Source: Candidatus Hydrogenedentota bacterium
GTDB lineage: Bacteria > Hydrogenedentota > Hydrogenedentia > Hydrogenedentales > SLHB01
DNA: 64,000 nucleotides
Assembly (NCBI GenBank): GCA_020848835.1
Contig: JADLHJ010000048.1
Location: forward strand, 62,001-126,000
Direction of reading: 5' to 3'
Shown: positions 24,173 through 33,436 of the stretch, piece after piece
Position numbering within the stretch: position 1 is the stretch's first letter
How the letters are laid out: the number at the start of each line of letters is the position of its first letter
Translations under genes and position numbers: made by a program
Notes under the pieces: generated by a model
Database searches by the model: none
Told to the model about the DNA's origin: nothing
The model's input: only the letters and a program-made list of their open reading frames with translations

Positions 24173-26008
24173 TTAATCGACGACGAAGCCTTCCTTCTCG
24201 AGTTCCTTCACGAGATCGGCCTTGGAGATACGAGCGATCGCGACGGTTTTGTGCGGGTCGAGTTGCTCGAAATGTTTGTTGAAACGCCGGCGGTGGAGGA
24301 GGTCCGCCATCACGAGGGGATCGTCGGATTCGAGCACATGCACGGTGCGCAGCCGTACGCGCTTCATCCCGCCGCGCCAATCGTCGAGCGTTGTCAATAC
24401 GTTTGAAGGAAGCGATCCGCCGCGGTTGTGTTCAAGCAGGAACTTCACAAAGCCGTCGCCGTCGTGTCCTTCTTGGACGGCGCGTGTAAAAGAGTCCTTT
24501 GTCAGCGTGTAGACCGTGGCGAGACCCGTGCTGCCGCGGACCGCGAACTGATCGAGCGGCACGGTGAGCAGTGGGTCCATGTCTTGTGACGGCACAACGA
24601 TGTCGAAGTTTGGCTGCACGATGATCTCGCCGCGCCGTTCAGGGAACAGTTTCGCGATATTCTTACGGTCGTCTCCACCGATGAATGCGCGGCCCAGCGG
24701 CGTGAGACGAAACAGCCCGCGCGCGCTTCCCTCGGCGCGATCGACAAGCCCAAGCCACAGAAACGTTTCCTCAAGCGAACGCGCGAGACCGCGTTCGGTG
24801 TTGCCGCTTCCCGAGCCCACGTAGTGCCAATGCCCACCCGCGTTTTTGATCGCGGGTTGCTCGCCGTCCGTGCTCGCGCGCTGCGCATACTCGACCACGT
24901 CGGTGACGGGATACCAGTTGTCCGGTTTTAGTTCGTCGAGCAGCGTCGCCATACGCCGGCGCGAAGCATTTTCATTGCCGGTGGTCATCAACCATTCGAA
25001 CAGCAGGTGGTGCCGACCAACGCGTTCCAGTTCTATGAGCGCATCAAGTTCGCCCGCGCGCAGTTCATTATCGACGCGCGCAAGCCAGCCGACGCCCTGC
25101 GCCATCCAGAGACAGGTCTGCAACGACGGCTCGGCGTCGTCGCCACACAACTCTTCGAGACGGCGTCTATCTTCGCGGAAAAGTTCGCCATCGCCGCGCA
25201 CGCGCACGGGCCGCGCGGCAATCGCCGCGACAATGCGGCAAATCTGATCGCTGAGATTCAGGCCGCGTTCGTCGATGTCATCGGGTTTTGTCTTTTGCGG
25301 CTTGAGGCCGTACTTGGCGCTTCCGTTGGAACGCGACGATTCGCGCCATTGACGCAACTCGGAGAGAATGCCAGCGACGCGGACAAGCCGGTCTTCGCTG
25401 TCAAAGCGAAACATCTCGAACAGCACAAATCCGTTGAATAGCTCGAGCATCGCCTGTTCGATGGCATAGTCCGATTTGCCCGGCACCGCGCTACGGATTG
25501 CCGCAGTGGGCAACACGCCCGGCTTGGCTTGCCACACGACGTCGAAGATTTCGCGCGAGGCCGGCGAGAAGCCGCGCGATGCTACATATTCGACGATGGA
25601 GTCGGGATGTTGATAGCCGCGCGCGACGAGTTCTTCCGCGGCGGCTTTCTTGCCGCCTGGCTTGTCGATGCCGATCTGTTCTTCGAGACGGCGGAATTCG
25701 TGCGGGCCGAGGCCTTTCACAAGGTTGAATAGCGAGGGCACGTCGCCGCGGTTTTCGAGGCCATCGGAAATGCGCTTCACAATCGCCGGACCTTCGGCAA
25801 CGAGTTTCACTTTCGTAATGTCGGTGAAGAAGATGCGGTGGTTCACATCGATGACGTACTCGATCTCTTCCTCGGGCACTTCGAGTTTTTTGGAAAGAAA
25901 ACGCACGGTGAGGCCGGAGCGGCTGTTCAGCGTCAGCTCCTTGGCAATGCGAAACGCGGGCCGGCTCATGCCCTCGAGCGCTGCAATTAGGCTCGCCCCA
26001 TGGCGCAT
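24173..26008 (-). CDS. Helicase-associated (PF13625, XPB/Ssl2-like) domain protein
   Basis: The protein has 611 residues and no Walker motifs. The C-terminal third (about residues 455-600) matches the Helicase_C_3/XPB-like domain: GEIIVQPNFDIVVPSQDMDP, then STGLATVYTLTKDSFTRAVQEG, LTTLDDWRGGM and a final RRRFNKHFEQL region. The N-terminal part is helical and contains winged-helix-like segments. Actinobacterial and other homologues lack the ATPase and are of unknown role, perhaps in DNA repair or transcription-coupled processes. The start is supported by a GGGGGGT tract six bases upstream. Confidence 0.75.
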   Translation of the reverse strand: MRHGASLIAALEGMSRPAFRIAKELTLNSRSGLTVRFLSKKLEVPEEEIEYVIDVNHRIFFTDITKVKLVAEGPAIVKRISDGLENRGDVPSLFNLVKGLGPHEFRRLEEQIGIDKPGGKKAAAEELVARGYQHPDSIVEYVASRGFSPASREIFDVVWQAKPGVLPTAAIRSAVPGKSDYAIEQAMLELFNGFVLFEMFRFDSEDRLVRVAGILSELRQWRESSRSNGSAKYGLKPQKTKPDDIDERGLNLSDQICRIVAAIAARPVRVRGDGELFREDRRRLEELCGDDAEPSLQTCLWMAQGVGWLARVDNELRAGELDALIELERVGRHHLLFEWLMTTGNENASRRRMATLLDELKPDNWYPVTDVVEYAQRASTDGEQPAIKNAGGHWHYVGSGSGNTERGLARSLEETFLWLGLVDRAEGSARGLFRLTPLGRAFIGGDDRKNIAKLFPERRGEIIVQPNFDIVVPSQDMDPLLTVPLDQFAVRGSTGLATVYTLTKDSFTRAVQEGHDGDGFVKFLLEHNRGGSLPSNVLTTLDDWRGGMKRVRLRTVHVLESDDPLVMADLLHRRRFNKHFEQLDPHKTVAIARISKADLVKELEKEGFVVD

Positions 26009-26211
26009 TGCCTACCCCCCTGGCGAAAGATCATATGAAAAGAACCCGCAAAATCGTTGGTTAAACAAACAGTATATCGAACAACGGCGGGACTGACAAG
26101 GCCTTTTGCACGGCGTTGCAATGAGGCCTTGCGCGCTTGGGCGGCGAGCGCCTATAGTGGCCGTTGCGAGTCCGGCTGCGCTGCAATCATACCTGTATGG
26201 AGGAAATTTCC

Positions 26212-27168
26212 ATGTTCGGTAGCACTGTGCGAATCGCGATCTGCTTTTTGGCCACCGTCCTTTGCGTTCCGGCACATGCGCTTCATCATCTGATGCAGAT
26301 CGAGACGGTTATCGGTTCAGTGAACGGCGACACGACGGCGCAAGCCATTCAGTTGCGCATGCGCAGCAGCAGCCAAAACTTTCTGTCCGGTTCCAAATTG
26401 AAGTGCTATGACGCAGCCGGCGCGAATCCCGTCGTGCTGTTCGATTTCAATTCGTCGGTATCTAATGGTTCAACGGGCGATCGCGTGTTGCTGACGACAG
26501 CCGCCTTCGACGCGCTAACCACGCCCGAGTGTGCTTCAGACTTCACGCTGACAAACAGGATTCCCGATGCGTATTTCGCGGCGGGCCGAGTGACCTTTGA
26601 GGAAGACGACGGATCGGTGTTGTGGGCGCTGGCTTGGGGAGGCAGTTCCTATACTGGCTCCACCACCGGACACGACGATAACGACGCAGATGGCGACTTC
26701 GGCGCGGCGTTTGGCGAACCGCTCGCCGACTCGGTGAAATATCCGCAGGCCGCCGCACCATTTCGCTTGACGCTCGCGGCAACCGCGTTGAGCACGACGA
26801 ACGTGGCGGACTACGTATTATCGAATAACGGCGCAGTCTTTAATAACGACGGCGTTGGTTATGATGTGGATGGCGGGCAGAAATCAATCACCGTGACCGC
26901 GCCCGATAGCGGCGACCACATCGATACAGGAAATTCTTTTAATATTCGCTGGAACTTCACCGGCAATATCAGCAAAAAGGTCCGAATTGAACTATTTGAC
27001 GGGCCGGACAAAGTCCAAACGATCGAGAAGAAGGCGAAGTACAACAAGAAATTCACATGGGACGTTCCAGGAGATTTGCCGGACGGCACGAGCTATCGAA
27101 TCCGTGTGATGGACAAAGACAGTAACGTGAGCGACAAGAGCGACGCATTCACCATCGAGACTCATTAG
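26212..27168 (+). CDS. Secreted protein with C-terminal Kre9/KNH-like Ig domain
   Basis: The ATG at 26212 has GGAGG eight bases upstream and gives a good signal peptide (FGSTVRIAICFLATVLCVPAHA). The N-terminal region (about residues 20-225) is a beta-rich module I do not recognise. It is rich in Asp and Gly and contains GHDDNDADGDFGAAFG. The C-terminal about 90 residues match the PF10342 Kre9/KNH Ig-like fold (ITVTAPDSGDHIDTGNSFNIRWNFTG, then YNKKFTWDVPGDLPDGTSYRIRV). Secretion is clear; the function is not. Confidence 0.8.
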   Translation: MFGSTVRIAICFLATVLCVPAHALHHLMQIETVIGSVNGDTTAQAIQLRMRSSSQNFLSGSKLKCYDAAGANPVVLFDFNSSVSNGSTGDRVLLTTAAFDALTTPECASDFTLTNRIPDAYFAAGRVTFEEDDGSVLWALAWGGSSYTGSTTGHDDNDADGDFGAAFGEPLADSVKYPQAAAPFRLTLAATALSTTNVADYVLSNNGAVFNNDGVGYDVDGGQKSITVTAPDSGDHIDTGNSFNIRWNFTGNISKKVRIELFDGPDKVQTIEKKAKYNKKFTWDVPGDLPDGTSYRIRVMDKDSNVSDKSDAFTIETH

Positions 27169-27176
27169 ACCTGCGC

Positions 27177-28172
27177 ATGCAGTATCGAAAACTTGGCAGT
27201 AGCGATCTGAATGTTTCTGTCGTGTCGTTCGGCGCATGGCAGATTGGCGATGCGACATACTGGGGCGCGGAAGACGAGGCCGATGCGCAACGCGTCATCG
27301 ACGTCGCGATGGACGAGGGCATCAATCTTTTCGATACGGCGGAGATGTACGGCAAAGGCGAATCGGAGCGCATGCTGGGTCGTGCGCTTGGCGCAAAACG
27401 CGACCGTGTCTATGTGGCTTCAAAAGTCTGGCCGGACAAATGCGCGCCTGCGCTGTTGCGGCAAGCCTGCGAAGACAGTTTGCAGCGGCTCGGCACCGAC
27501 CGCATCGATCTCTACCAGATACATTGGCCGCCGCGCGATGTTCCCTTTGCAGACGTATACGGTGAGATGGTGCGACTGCGCGACGAAGGCAAGATTCGCC
27601 ATATCGGCGTGTCGAACTTCGGTGCGCAGGATCTTGATGCATGGATGTCCGCGGGCGATTGCATATCCGATCAACTCGGATACAACCTGCTGTTCCGCGC
27701 AGTCGAGTGGGACGTTGTGCCGACCTGTGCAAAACACCACTGCGGCGTGCTCGCGTACATGCCGCTGCTGCAGGGAATTTTGTCCGGCCGCTGGAACAAC
27801 GCAGAAGAAATTCCGCAGGCGCGGCGTCGCACGCGCCATTTTTCGCGCGACCGCGAAGGCACACGCCACGGGGAGGCAGGTTGCGAAGAGCTCACCTTTA
27901 GCACGCTGCACGAAATCCAAAGCATCGCGAATGCGCTTGGGCAACCCATGGCCAGCGTCGCGCTCGCGTGGGCGATTGCGCAGCCACACATTACGAGCGT
28001 GATAGTCGGCGCCCGCCGGGCCGATCAGTTGCGGCGAAACTTGGAAGGCGTGCGTTTGACGCTCTCCGCCGATTCGTTGGCTGCGCTTGACGCAGCTACA
28101 CAACCGTTGAAGGAACACTTCGGGCGCAATGCGGATATGTGGTTATCGGAATCCGAGAGCCGAATTCGCTAA
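27177..28172 (+). CDS. Aldo/keto reductase
   Basis: This is a complete (beta/alpha)8 NADPH-dependent reductase. It has the catalytic tetrad region Asp and Tyr in LFDTAEMYGKGESE, Lys in VYVASKVWP and His in DLYQIHWPP, plus the NADPH-binding C-terminal VIVGARRADQLRRNL. It reduces or isomerises sugar or aldehyde substrates. It starts 8 bp after the Kre9-like gene and ends 59 bp before the barrel-GT2 fusion gene, so it may share transcription with both. Confidence 0.93.
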   Translation: MQYRKLGSSDLNVSVVSFGAWQIGDATYWGAEDEADAQRVIDVAMDEGINLFDTAEMYGKGESERMLGRALGAKRDRVYVASKVWPDKCAPALLRQACEDSLQRLGTDRIDLYQIHWPPRDVPFADVYGEMVRLRDEGKIRHIGVSNFGAQDLDAWMSAGDCISDQLGYNLLFRAVEWDVVPTCAKHHCGVLAYMPLLQGILSGRWNNAEEIPQARRRTRHFSRDREGTRHGEAGCEELTFSTLHEIQSIANALGQPMASVALAWAIAQPHITSVIVGARRADQLRRNLEGVRLTLSADSLAALDAATQPLKEHFGRNADMWLSESESRIR

Positions 28173-28231
28173 ACGCAATGTGTTCAGTCCACAATGTCCC
28201 TCCAGTTTTTTGAACCGAGACGGTAATTCTC

Positions 28232-30565
28232 GTGAGTAGCGACACAACATCAAGCGAACGAATCGGCCCTTCGCGCGGGATCGTGTTTGCTCGAAATGCG
28301 CGTGGCGCGCGCATACCTTCGTCGAGCGTGGAGCAATGGATTCGACTGAACCGCGCTGTGTTCAAATGCGACAAGATCGATGTCGTCGCGAACAGCGATG
28401 ACTGCGATGTGCTTCGTGAGCTGGCAGCCGCCACTGCAAATTTGGACGCACGGATTTCGTTGCGCACGGATTGTGCCGGCGCACCGCCCGCCGCTTCCAA
28501 ACTACGCGAAGCAGGCTTGCTCGATGTATTTCTTTGCCCGCTTCGCCCCGATGGTGCAGAGCTCGATGTCTGGCTACGTACTTGCGAACAGGCGGCGCTA
28601 CCGGTGCGTGTGCAGCTCACGGCGCCCTTCGAAGAAGAATTAAACGTTTCCGTCGTGGCGGAGCGCATATCGCGCGCATGCGCGGTAAATATCGCCGCGC
28701 ATGATCCATTTGTAATAACGCCGCACGCACGCAACGCGCAACACACAGCGGTGAGCGTGACGAAGGCGATAGAACTCGCGACCGCCATTGCAGCGCGCGG
28801 CGTGGAGGTGAATCTCGTCGGCTTCCCGTTCTGCGCAATTCCGAAGGAATTGTGGTCCCATGTGGTGAACACGCCGCAATTCTTTCTCGATCATCAACAA
28901 TACAAACGCGAATCGTTTGAACTTGCTGCACCGCTGTTTGCGCGTAATCCAATCTGGGTCCGCACGGCGGTCCAGATGCGGCTCGGGCAGCACACTTCGA
29001 CCAACAACCCCATCGATCGCATTCTATTGCCGTGGATCATGGATTACCCCTGGGTGCGCGCGCGGGTTTGGGCATTGCACAAACTTACGCGGAACCGAAA
29101 GGCTGCGACACCTAATACCGCTGCTGACGCGGAACGCGAAGTGGATCGCGCGCGCAATGCAATGGTGGAAGCGCGCGGGCCAGTGTGCAGCGCATGCAGC
29201 CTGCAACGCATTTGCGCGGGCATCACGCCTGCACTGAACGCGCAACTGCCTGGACTCGCGATCGTGTCGCAACCCGGGGACATTGTCGTAGACCCGCTCG
29301 CCTTCTCGCGCGACCAGCATAAGTACTATGATCGGATCGATGCCGCGCGGCGCGATGCGCTGCTGGCGCACGACGGTCTGGTGGAACGCGCGAACGCCAT
29401 CGTGACCAATACGCCTCCTTCGCGCGAAATCGATTCGTTTGCATACAAAGTCGAAGGCACCTGGAGTTGGCAGTTGCAGGGAAGCCTGCGCTGGTTTTCG
29501 TTTGCGGGCGGCGAAAAATTGAGTACGCCGCTGGCGAAACTCGATCCGCCTTTCACACTGTCCGTTACTTTCGGCGGCGGTGTCGCGGACTACATTGGTT
29601 TTGCGTTGGGCCGCGGTTGCCGATTGCTTTGTCCGATGACCGCCTTCTCGCATCGCGTTGCGCTGCATGTCGAAGAAGATGGGCGTTACGTGCTGCTGCG
29701 CGATGGAAGGCCAGTGCGCCCCGTGGAATTTGTGGGCGCTTATTATGCTCCGCCGCGCCTGGGCAAATTGCTCGAACCGCGCATCGCGATGAGGAACATC
29801 GACGGCACCATCGGCACACAGGCGGTCTACGTGTGGCAACATGAAGCATCGCCGCGCGTAGAGAAGAAGTTTCGTGTATCGATTGTGCTGGTGTGCACAC
29901 GTTACTCGCGGCGCTTGCAGGCCTGCCTGCACAACATCGCGCACCAATACGGCATCTGGCAATCCGATGTGGAAGTGCTGATCGCATTCGTGCCCGGACT
30001 CGATGCGACTAACGATGTAATCGACAGCATGCAGCTTGCGTATCCGGAACTCACCATTGTTCCCGCGCCATTCGCACCCGAGTACGCGAATACCAAAGGC
30101 CTCATGCTGAACGAATGCCTCGACAAGGCGCGCGGCGAATGGGTGATGGTGCTTGATTCCGACATCGTTCTCGCGCCGGATTTCTTGTCGCGCCTCATTA
30201 CGTTGCCGGCCGACTGCAAATTCGCAATCCCCGACGGACGCAGGATGCTGTCGCGCGAAACGACCGCGCGCATCCTGCTCGGCGATATCAAGCCGTGGGA
30301 GTCGTGGAAGGAACTCATGGAAGAACCCGCGGAGTACCGGCAACGCGAGGCGGACGGCGTACCCGTTGGCTACTGCCAGTGTGTGCGGCGCGAATGTCTC
30401 GACAGGGTGCGGTACGAGGAGTTGCACCACTTCGAAGGCGCGGACTGGAAGTTCGGCAAAGATATGCGCGACAACTACGGCATGGAACACCGCATCGAAG
30501 GGGTGCCTGTGCTGCACCTCGATCACGGCAGTAGCAACTGGTACGGCGCGTCACGGCACTATTAA
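28232..30565 (+). CDS. Cysteine-less radical-SAM-like barrel fused to family-2 glycosyltransferase
   Basis: The protein has 777 residues in two parts. Residues 15 to about 335 look like a radical-SAM TIM barrel: strand IDVVANSD at 49-56, then ISLRTDCA, LLDVFLCPL and LPVRVQLT. A Cys-x2-Cys-x5-Cys-x-Gly cluster at 319-330 (VCSACSLQRICAG) resembles the auxiliary-cluster end of such proteins. The N-terminal Cx3Cx2C that would bind the reactive cluster is missing; the equivalent stretch reads ARNARGAR. A linker runs from about 340 to 545. From about 548 a GT-A family-2 domain begins (VSIVLVCTRYSRRLQACL) with DSD at 642-644 (MVLDSDIVLAPDFL). The GTG start has only a weak ribosome site. The cupin gene follows after 18 bp. 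Confidence 0.75.
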   Translation: MSSDTTSSERIGPSRGIVFARNARGARIPSSSVEQWIRLNRAVFKCDKIDVVANSDDCDVLRELAAATANLDARISLRTDCAGAPPAASKLREAGLLDVFLCPLRPDGAELDVWLRTCEQAALPVRVQLTAPFEEELNVSVVAERISRACAVNIAAHDPFVITPHARNAQHTAVSVTKAIELATAIAARGVEVNLVGFPFCAIPKELWSHVVNTPQFFLDHQQYKRESFELAAPLFARNPIWVRTAVQMRLGQHTSTNNPIDRILLPWIMDYPWVRARVWALHKLTRNRKAATPNTAADAEREVDRARNAMVEARGPVCSACSLQRICAGITPALNAQLPGLAIVSQPGDIVVDPLAFSRDQHKYYDRIDAARRDALLAHDGLVERANAIVTNTPPSREIDSFAYKVEGTWSWQLQGSLRWFSFAGGEKLSTPLAKLDPPFTLSVTFGGGVADYIGFALGRGCRLLCPMTAFSHRVALHVEEDGRYVLLRDGRPVRPVEFVGAYYAPPRLGKLLEPRIAMRNIDGTIGTQAVYVWQHEASPRVEKKFRVSIVLVCTRYSRRLQACLHNIAHQYGIWQSDVEVLIAFVPGLDATNDVIDSMQLAYPELTIVPAPFAPEYANTKGLMLNECLDKARGEWVMVLDSDIVLAPDFLSRLITLPADCKFAIPDGRRMLSRETTARILLGDIKPWESWKELMEEPAEYRQREADGVPVGYCQCVRRECLDRVRYEELHHFEGADWKFGKDMRDNYGMEHRIEGVPVLHLDHGSSNWYGASRHY

Positions 30566-30583
30566 CCAAGGCATACACGCACG

Positions 30584-31801
30584 ATGGACAAAAGTCCCGG
30601 GACGCGCGAAGTTTCCAAATGCCACATGGACGATGTATCGGACTTCATGCGCGTGCGCGAAGAATTGCGCGCGATTCATCCTGAACTTATCTTTGATCGT
30701 TTTGATCTCACGGATGGTGAGACCGAATTACGTGCAGCGCATGGCGGCGTGCGCGTGTTTTGGGTGTACCGCGGCGAATGCGAAGTCTACCTGCGTGACG
30801 GTTATCGCACGAAAGAGGGCGACGGGAACTGTCTACCGGATTGCTACGAACCGGATGCGATGGGGCCGGCATTGGCGGATTCCATCGAAGCGCTTGAACA
30901 CGGATTCGATCGTGTGCGGACGGACGCGCAACCCGCCGTCCGCGCGATACTCGATAGACGCGCCGGTTCGTCGCTGATCGGCGATTTCGCGAACGACTTG
31001 TGGAAGCTCGAACATGTTCCGCGTCCTTGGAGTGAAGATTCAGCGATAGAAACGACTATCGAATACCTGTGGTTGCTCTGCGACCATGCCGGATATTCGA
31101 CCAAACGCGGCGATTCGTTTGAGCGGTTTATGGAAGGCGATCAACTCGTCGTCACGAGTGGCGAATCGTTGCGTGTGCGCGGATCGTTTGCATGTTTAAG
31201 CATTGAACAGCCCGGCGCAACGGCGCGAACGGTCCCGTCTGTTATGCGCTTGCGTTATCTACGCGACAGTTCCGGCGGCTGCAACTTCGACTTCGATCCC
31301 TTCAGGCGATTGCCGCTCACATGGCAGATGAATCAGCCCGGCGAAACGGGCGACGGCGCCAACTTTGCAAACAGTCACGTCGTGAATATCGCGAAGGAAA
31401 CATCGCCCTCACATTTTCATCCGCCTATCGCAAGCGGCGGCGGAAAGGCGCAACACGAGATTTATCTCGTGCTCGATCCTGGGGCATACGGGCTCAGCAC
31501 GCACGGCCGGCGCGCGCAACTCTACACGTGGCCGGACTTGCAGCATCTCGATCGCATGACCGCCTACGACGTGTCCCCGGGAGACTTCATCCACATTCCG
31601 CCCGGCGTGGGTCACCGCGGCATTGACGTATTCGTAAACGTGATCACCGTGCCCGGATTCAAACCGCACAACGAATACTACATCGATGCAGACCTCCGCG
31701 ATCTTGGCAACGGCGTGCCGCATAACGATGCGCTCGTGCACCTGAAAAATTACGAGTGCCCAGTTGCGCAATTGGGCGCAGGTGGCGGGGAAACCTCGTA
31801 G
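30584..31801 (+). CDS. Cupin-domain protein with uncharacterised N-terminus
   Basis: The C-terminal part (about residues 265-370) is a cupin with predicted metal ligands His277 and His279 (SHFHPP), Glu292 after QHEIY, and His344 (PPGVGHRG); the GDFIHIPPG strand is typical. The N-terminal 250 residues match no family I recognise. They include a small Cys-containing loop (DGNCLPDCYEP) and are helical thereafter. It lies 18 bp after the barrel-GT2 fusion and is probably co-translated with it. Cupins of this type isomerise, epimerise or bind sugars; a sugar-modifying role is inferred from the neighbour. Confidence 0.7.
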   Translation: MDKSPGTREVSKCHMDDVSDFMRVREELRAIHPELIFDRFDLTDGETELRAAHGGVRVFWVYRGECEVYLRDGYRTKEGDGNCLPDCYEPDAMGPALADSIEALEHGFDRVRTDAQPAVRAILDRRAGSSLIGDFANDLWKLEHVPRPWSEDSAIETTIEYLWLLCDHAGYSTKRGDSFERFMEGDQLVVTSGESLRVRGSFACLSIEQPGATARTVPSVMRLRYLRDSSGGCNFDFDPFRRLPLTWQMNQPGETGDGANFANSHVVNIAKETSPSHFHPPIASGGGKAQHEIYLVLDPGAYGLSTHGRRAQLYTWPDLQHLDRMTAYDVSPGDFIHIPPGVGHRGIDVFVNVITVPGFKPHNEYYIDADLRDLGNGVPHNDALVHLKNYECPVAQLGAGGGETS

Positions 31802-31833
31802 AAAAGTTCCGGGTTCGGTTTATCGCAAGCCAA

Positions 31834-31938
31834 CTATTTGGAGTGCGGCGGCGGGTAGACGCCGCTATGGGTGTCTATCGCACTTCGTAGCCAAAGCGGT
31901 GTCTGCGCTTGTCCGCTCCGCCACCGCATTCCAAATAG
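31834..31938. repeat. Dispersed palindromic repeat, family A copy 2
   Basis: This is a full 105 bp copy with ends CTATTTGGAGTGCGG and CTATTTGGAATGCGG (inverted), and an inner GACGCCGCTATGG/CCAAAGCGGTGTC pair. It lies between the cupin gene and the MFS gene. Confidence 0.85.
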
Positions 31939-32065
31939 CGCTCGGCGCATTCAAGAATGAACTGACCTAGACTGCCTTTCCGAGCCACACGACGCGCGCG
32001 GGTCCCTTGACATCACGCCGCCAAACCGTCAGGCTGGTCGCTCCCTGGTGAAGAGGAGTCCACCA

Positions 32066-33433
32066 ATGCAGCAACACGACGCAGAGCCGCGCCCTGTCCA
32101 AACGCACGAAGAAGAGCCGTATCCATCGCCTGCGTATGCGTGGTACGTCGTCGGCGTGCTAATGCTTGTTTACGTGCTGAGTTTTGTCGATAGGCAAATT
32201 CTTTCGCTCATCGTGGGGCCCGTGAAGAAGGACCTTGGCGTGAACGACACGCAGATGGGTTTGCTCATGGGCTTCTCGTTTGCCATGTTCTACTCTATCC
32301 TGGGCGTTCCTTTCGGATGGCTCGCGGATCAAAAGAGCCGCCGATCGATCATTGCCGTGGGCGTGGCGGTGTGGAGTTTCATGACCGCTGCATGCGTGGT
32401 TGCGCGCCAGTTCTGGCAACTGTTCCTACTGCGGGTGGGTGTCGGCGTTGGCGAGGCGGCGCTGTCGCCAGCAGCGTATTCACTCATCACCGACTACTTT
32501 CCACGCCATAGGTTGGCGACAGCGATCAGTGTGTATGGCATGGGCATCTACATCGGATCGGGATTGGCATTTTTGCTCGGTGGCGTTGTCGTTGGCTTCA
32601 CGGCAAAAAGCGGACCAATCGTATGGCCTCTGTTCGGCGAAATCCGCCCTTGGCAACTTGTCTTCTTCGTCGTCGGCGCACCGGGTCTACTCATCGCCGC
32701 GCTTGTCTACACGATTCGCGAACCATTGCGGCGCGGACTAAAAAGTCTGGGGCCGAATTCGCAGGTATCGTTTCCGCAATTCATGCGTTACGTAAATCAG
32801 AACGCCGCAGCGGTGTGGTGTCACCATCTTGGTTTTGCGCTCCTTGCGTTCCTGGGCTACGCAACGATTAGCTGGGTGGCCGAATTCTTTAAGCGCGTTC
32901 ATGGATGGTCGGTGCAGGACATTGCATTCTCGTATGGCTTCGCGATCATGATCTTCGGCGCGGCAGGCATCACAAGCGGCGGCATCCTTGCGGACTGGCT
33001 ATCGCGAAAAGGGTATCGCGATGCGAAGGTGCGCACGGGCCTTATCGCGGCGCTGTTGAGTCTGCCCTTGTCGATTGCGTTTCCACTGATTCCAAACGGC
33101 ACGCTTGCCATGATGATGGTATGTCCGCTCGCTTTTGCAAACGCGCTCCCCTTTGGCGCAGCGCCCGCCGCGATGCAGGAAATGATGCCGCCGAATATGC
33201 GTGGACAAGCCGGTGCGTTTTACCTGCTCGTGGTCAACCTTATTTCCATTGGCTGTGCGGCGACCACCGTCGGCTTCCTCAACGACCATTTCTTTACGGA
33301 TCCAACCGGTATCGCAAAATCTCTGATCGTGGTGGGCGTGGTCAGCACAGTCGGCGCGGCGATTTTCCTGTACTGCGGATTGAAGCCGTTCGTGCGCAGC
33401 CTGGATAGGTTGAAGCAGTCCGAAGGACGCTAA
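32066..33433 (+). CDS. MFS transporter (Spinster-like)
   Basis: This is a 12-helix major facilitator with the N-terminal signature VLMLVYVLSFVDRQILSLIVGPVKKDLG, motif A GVPFGWLADQKSRR and a helix-5 glycine-rich stretch (LLRVGVGVGEAALSPAAYSLI). These are features of the Spns-like/hexuronate group. The ATG at 32066 is preceded by GAGGAG seven bases upstream. It converges on the GT4 gene with a three-base gap. The substrate is unknown. Confidence 0.9.
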   Translation: MQQHDAEPRPVQTHEEEPYPSPAYAWYVVGVLMLVYVLSFVDRQILSLIVGPVKKDLGVNDTQMGLLMGFSFAMFYSILGVPFGWLADQKSRRSIIAVGVAVWSFMTAACVVARQFWQLFLLRVGVGVGEAALSPAAYSLITDYFPRHRLATAISVYGMGIYIGSGLAFLLGGVVVGFTAKSGPIVWPLFGEIRPWQLVFFVVGAPGLLIAALVYTIREPLRRGLKSLGPNSQVSFPQFMRYVNQNAAAVWCHHLGFALLAFLGYATISWVAEFFKRVHGWSVQDIAFSYGFAIMIFGAAGITSGGILADWLSRKGYRDAKVRTGLIAALLSLPLSIAFPLIPNGTLAMMMVCPLAFANALPFGAAPAAMQEMMPPNMRGQAGAFYLLVVNLISIGCAATTVGFLNDHFFTDPTGIAKSLIVVGVVSTVGAAIFLYCGLKPFVRSLDRLKQSEGR

Positions 33434-33436
33434 GGG

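Noticed and set aside
29024..30526. 500-codon minus-strand open frame
   Set aside because: It lies fully within the barrel-GT2 fusion gene in the reverse direction. Only the plus frame shows family motifs.
32007..32035. TTGACA as promoter of the MFS gene
   Set aside because: There is no reasonable -10 box at 16-18 bp spacing, so the match is probably chance.
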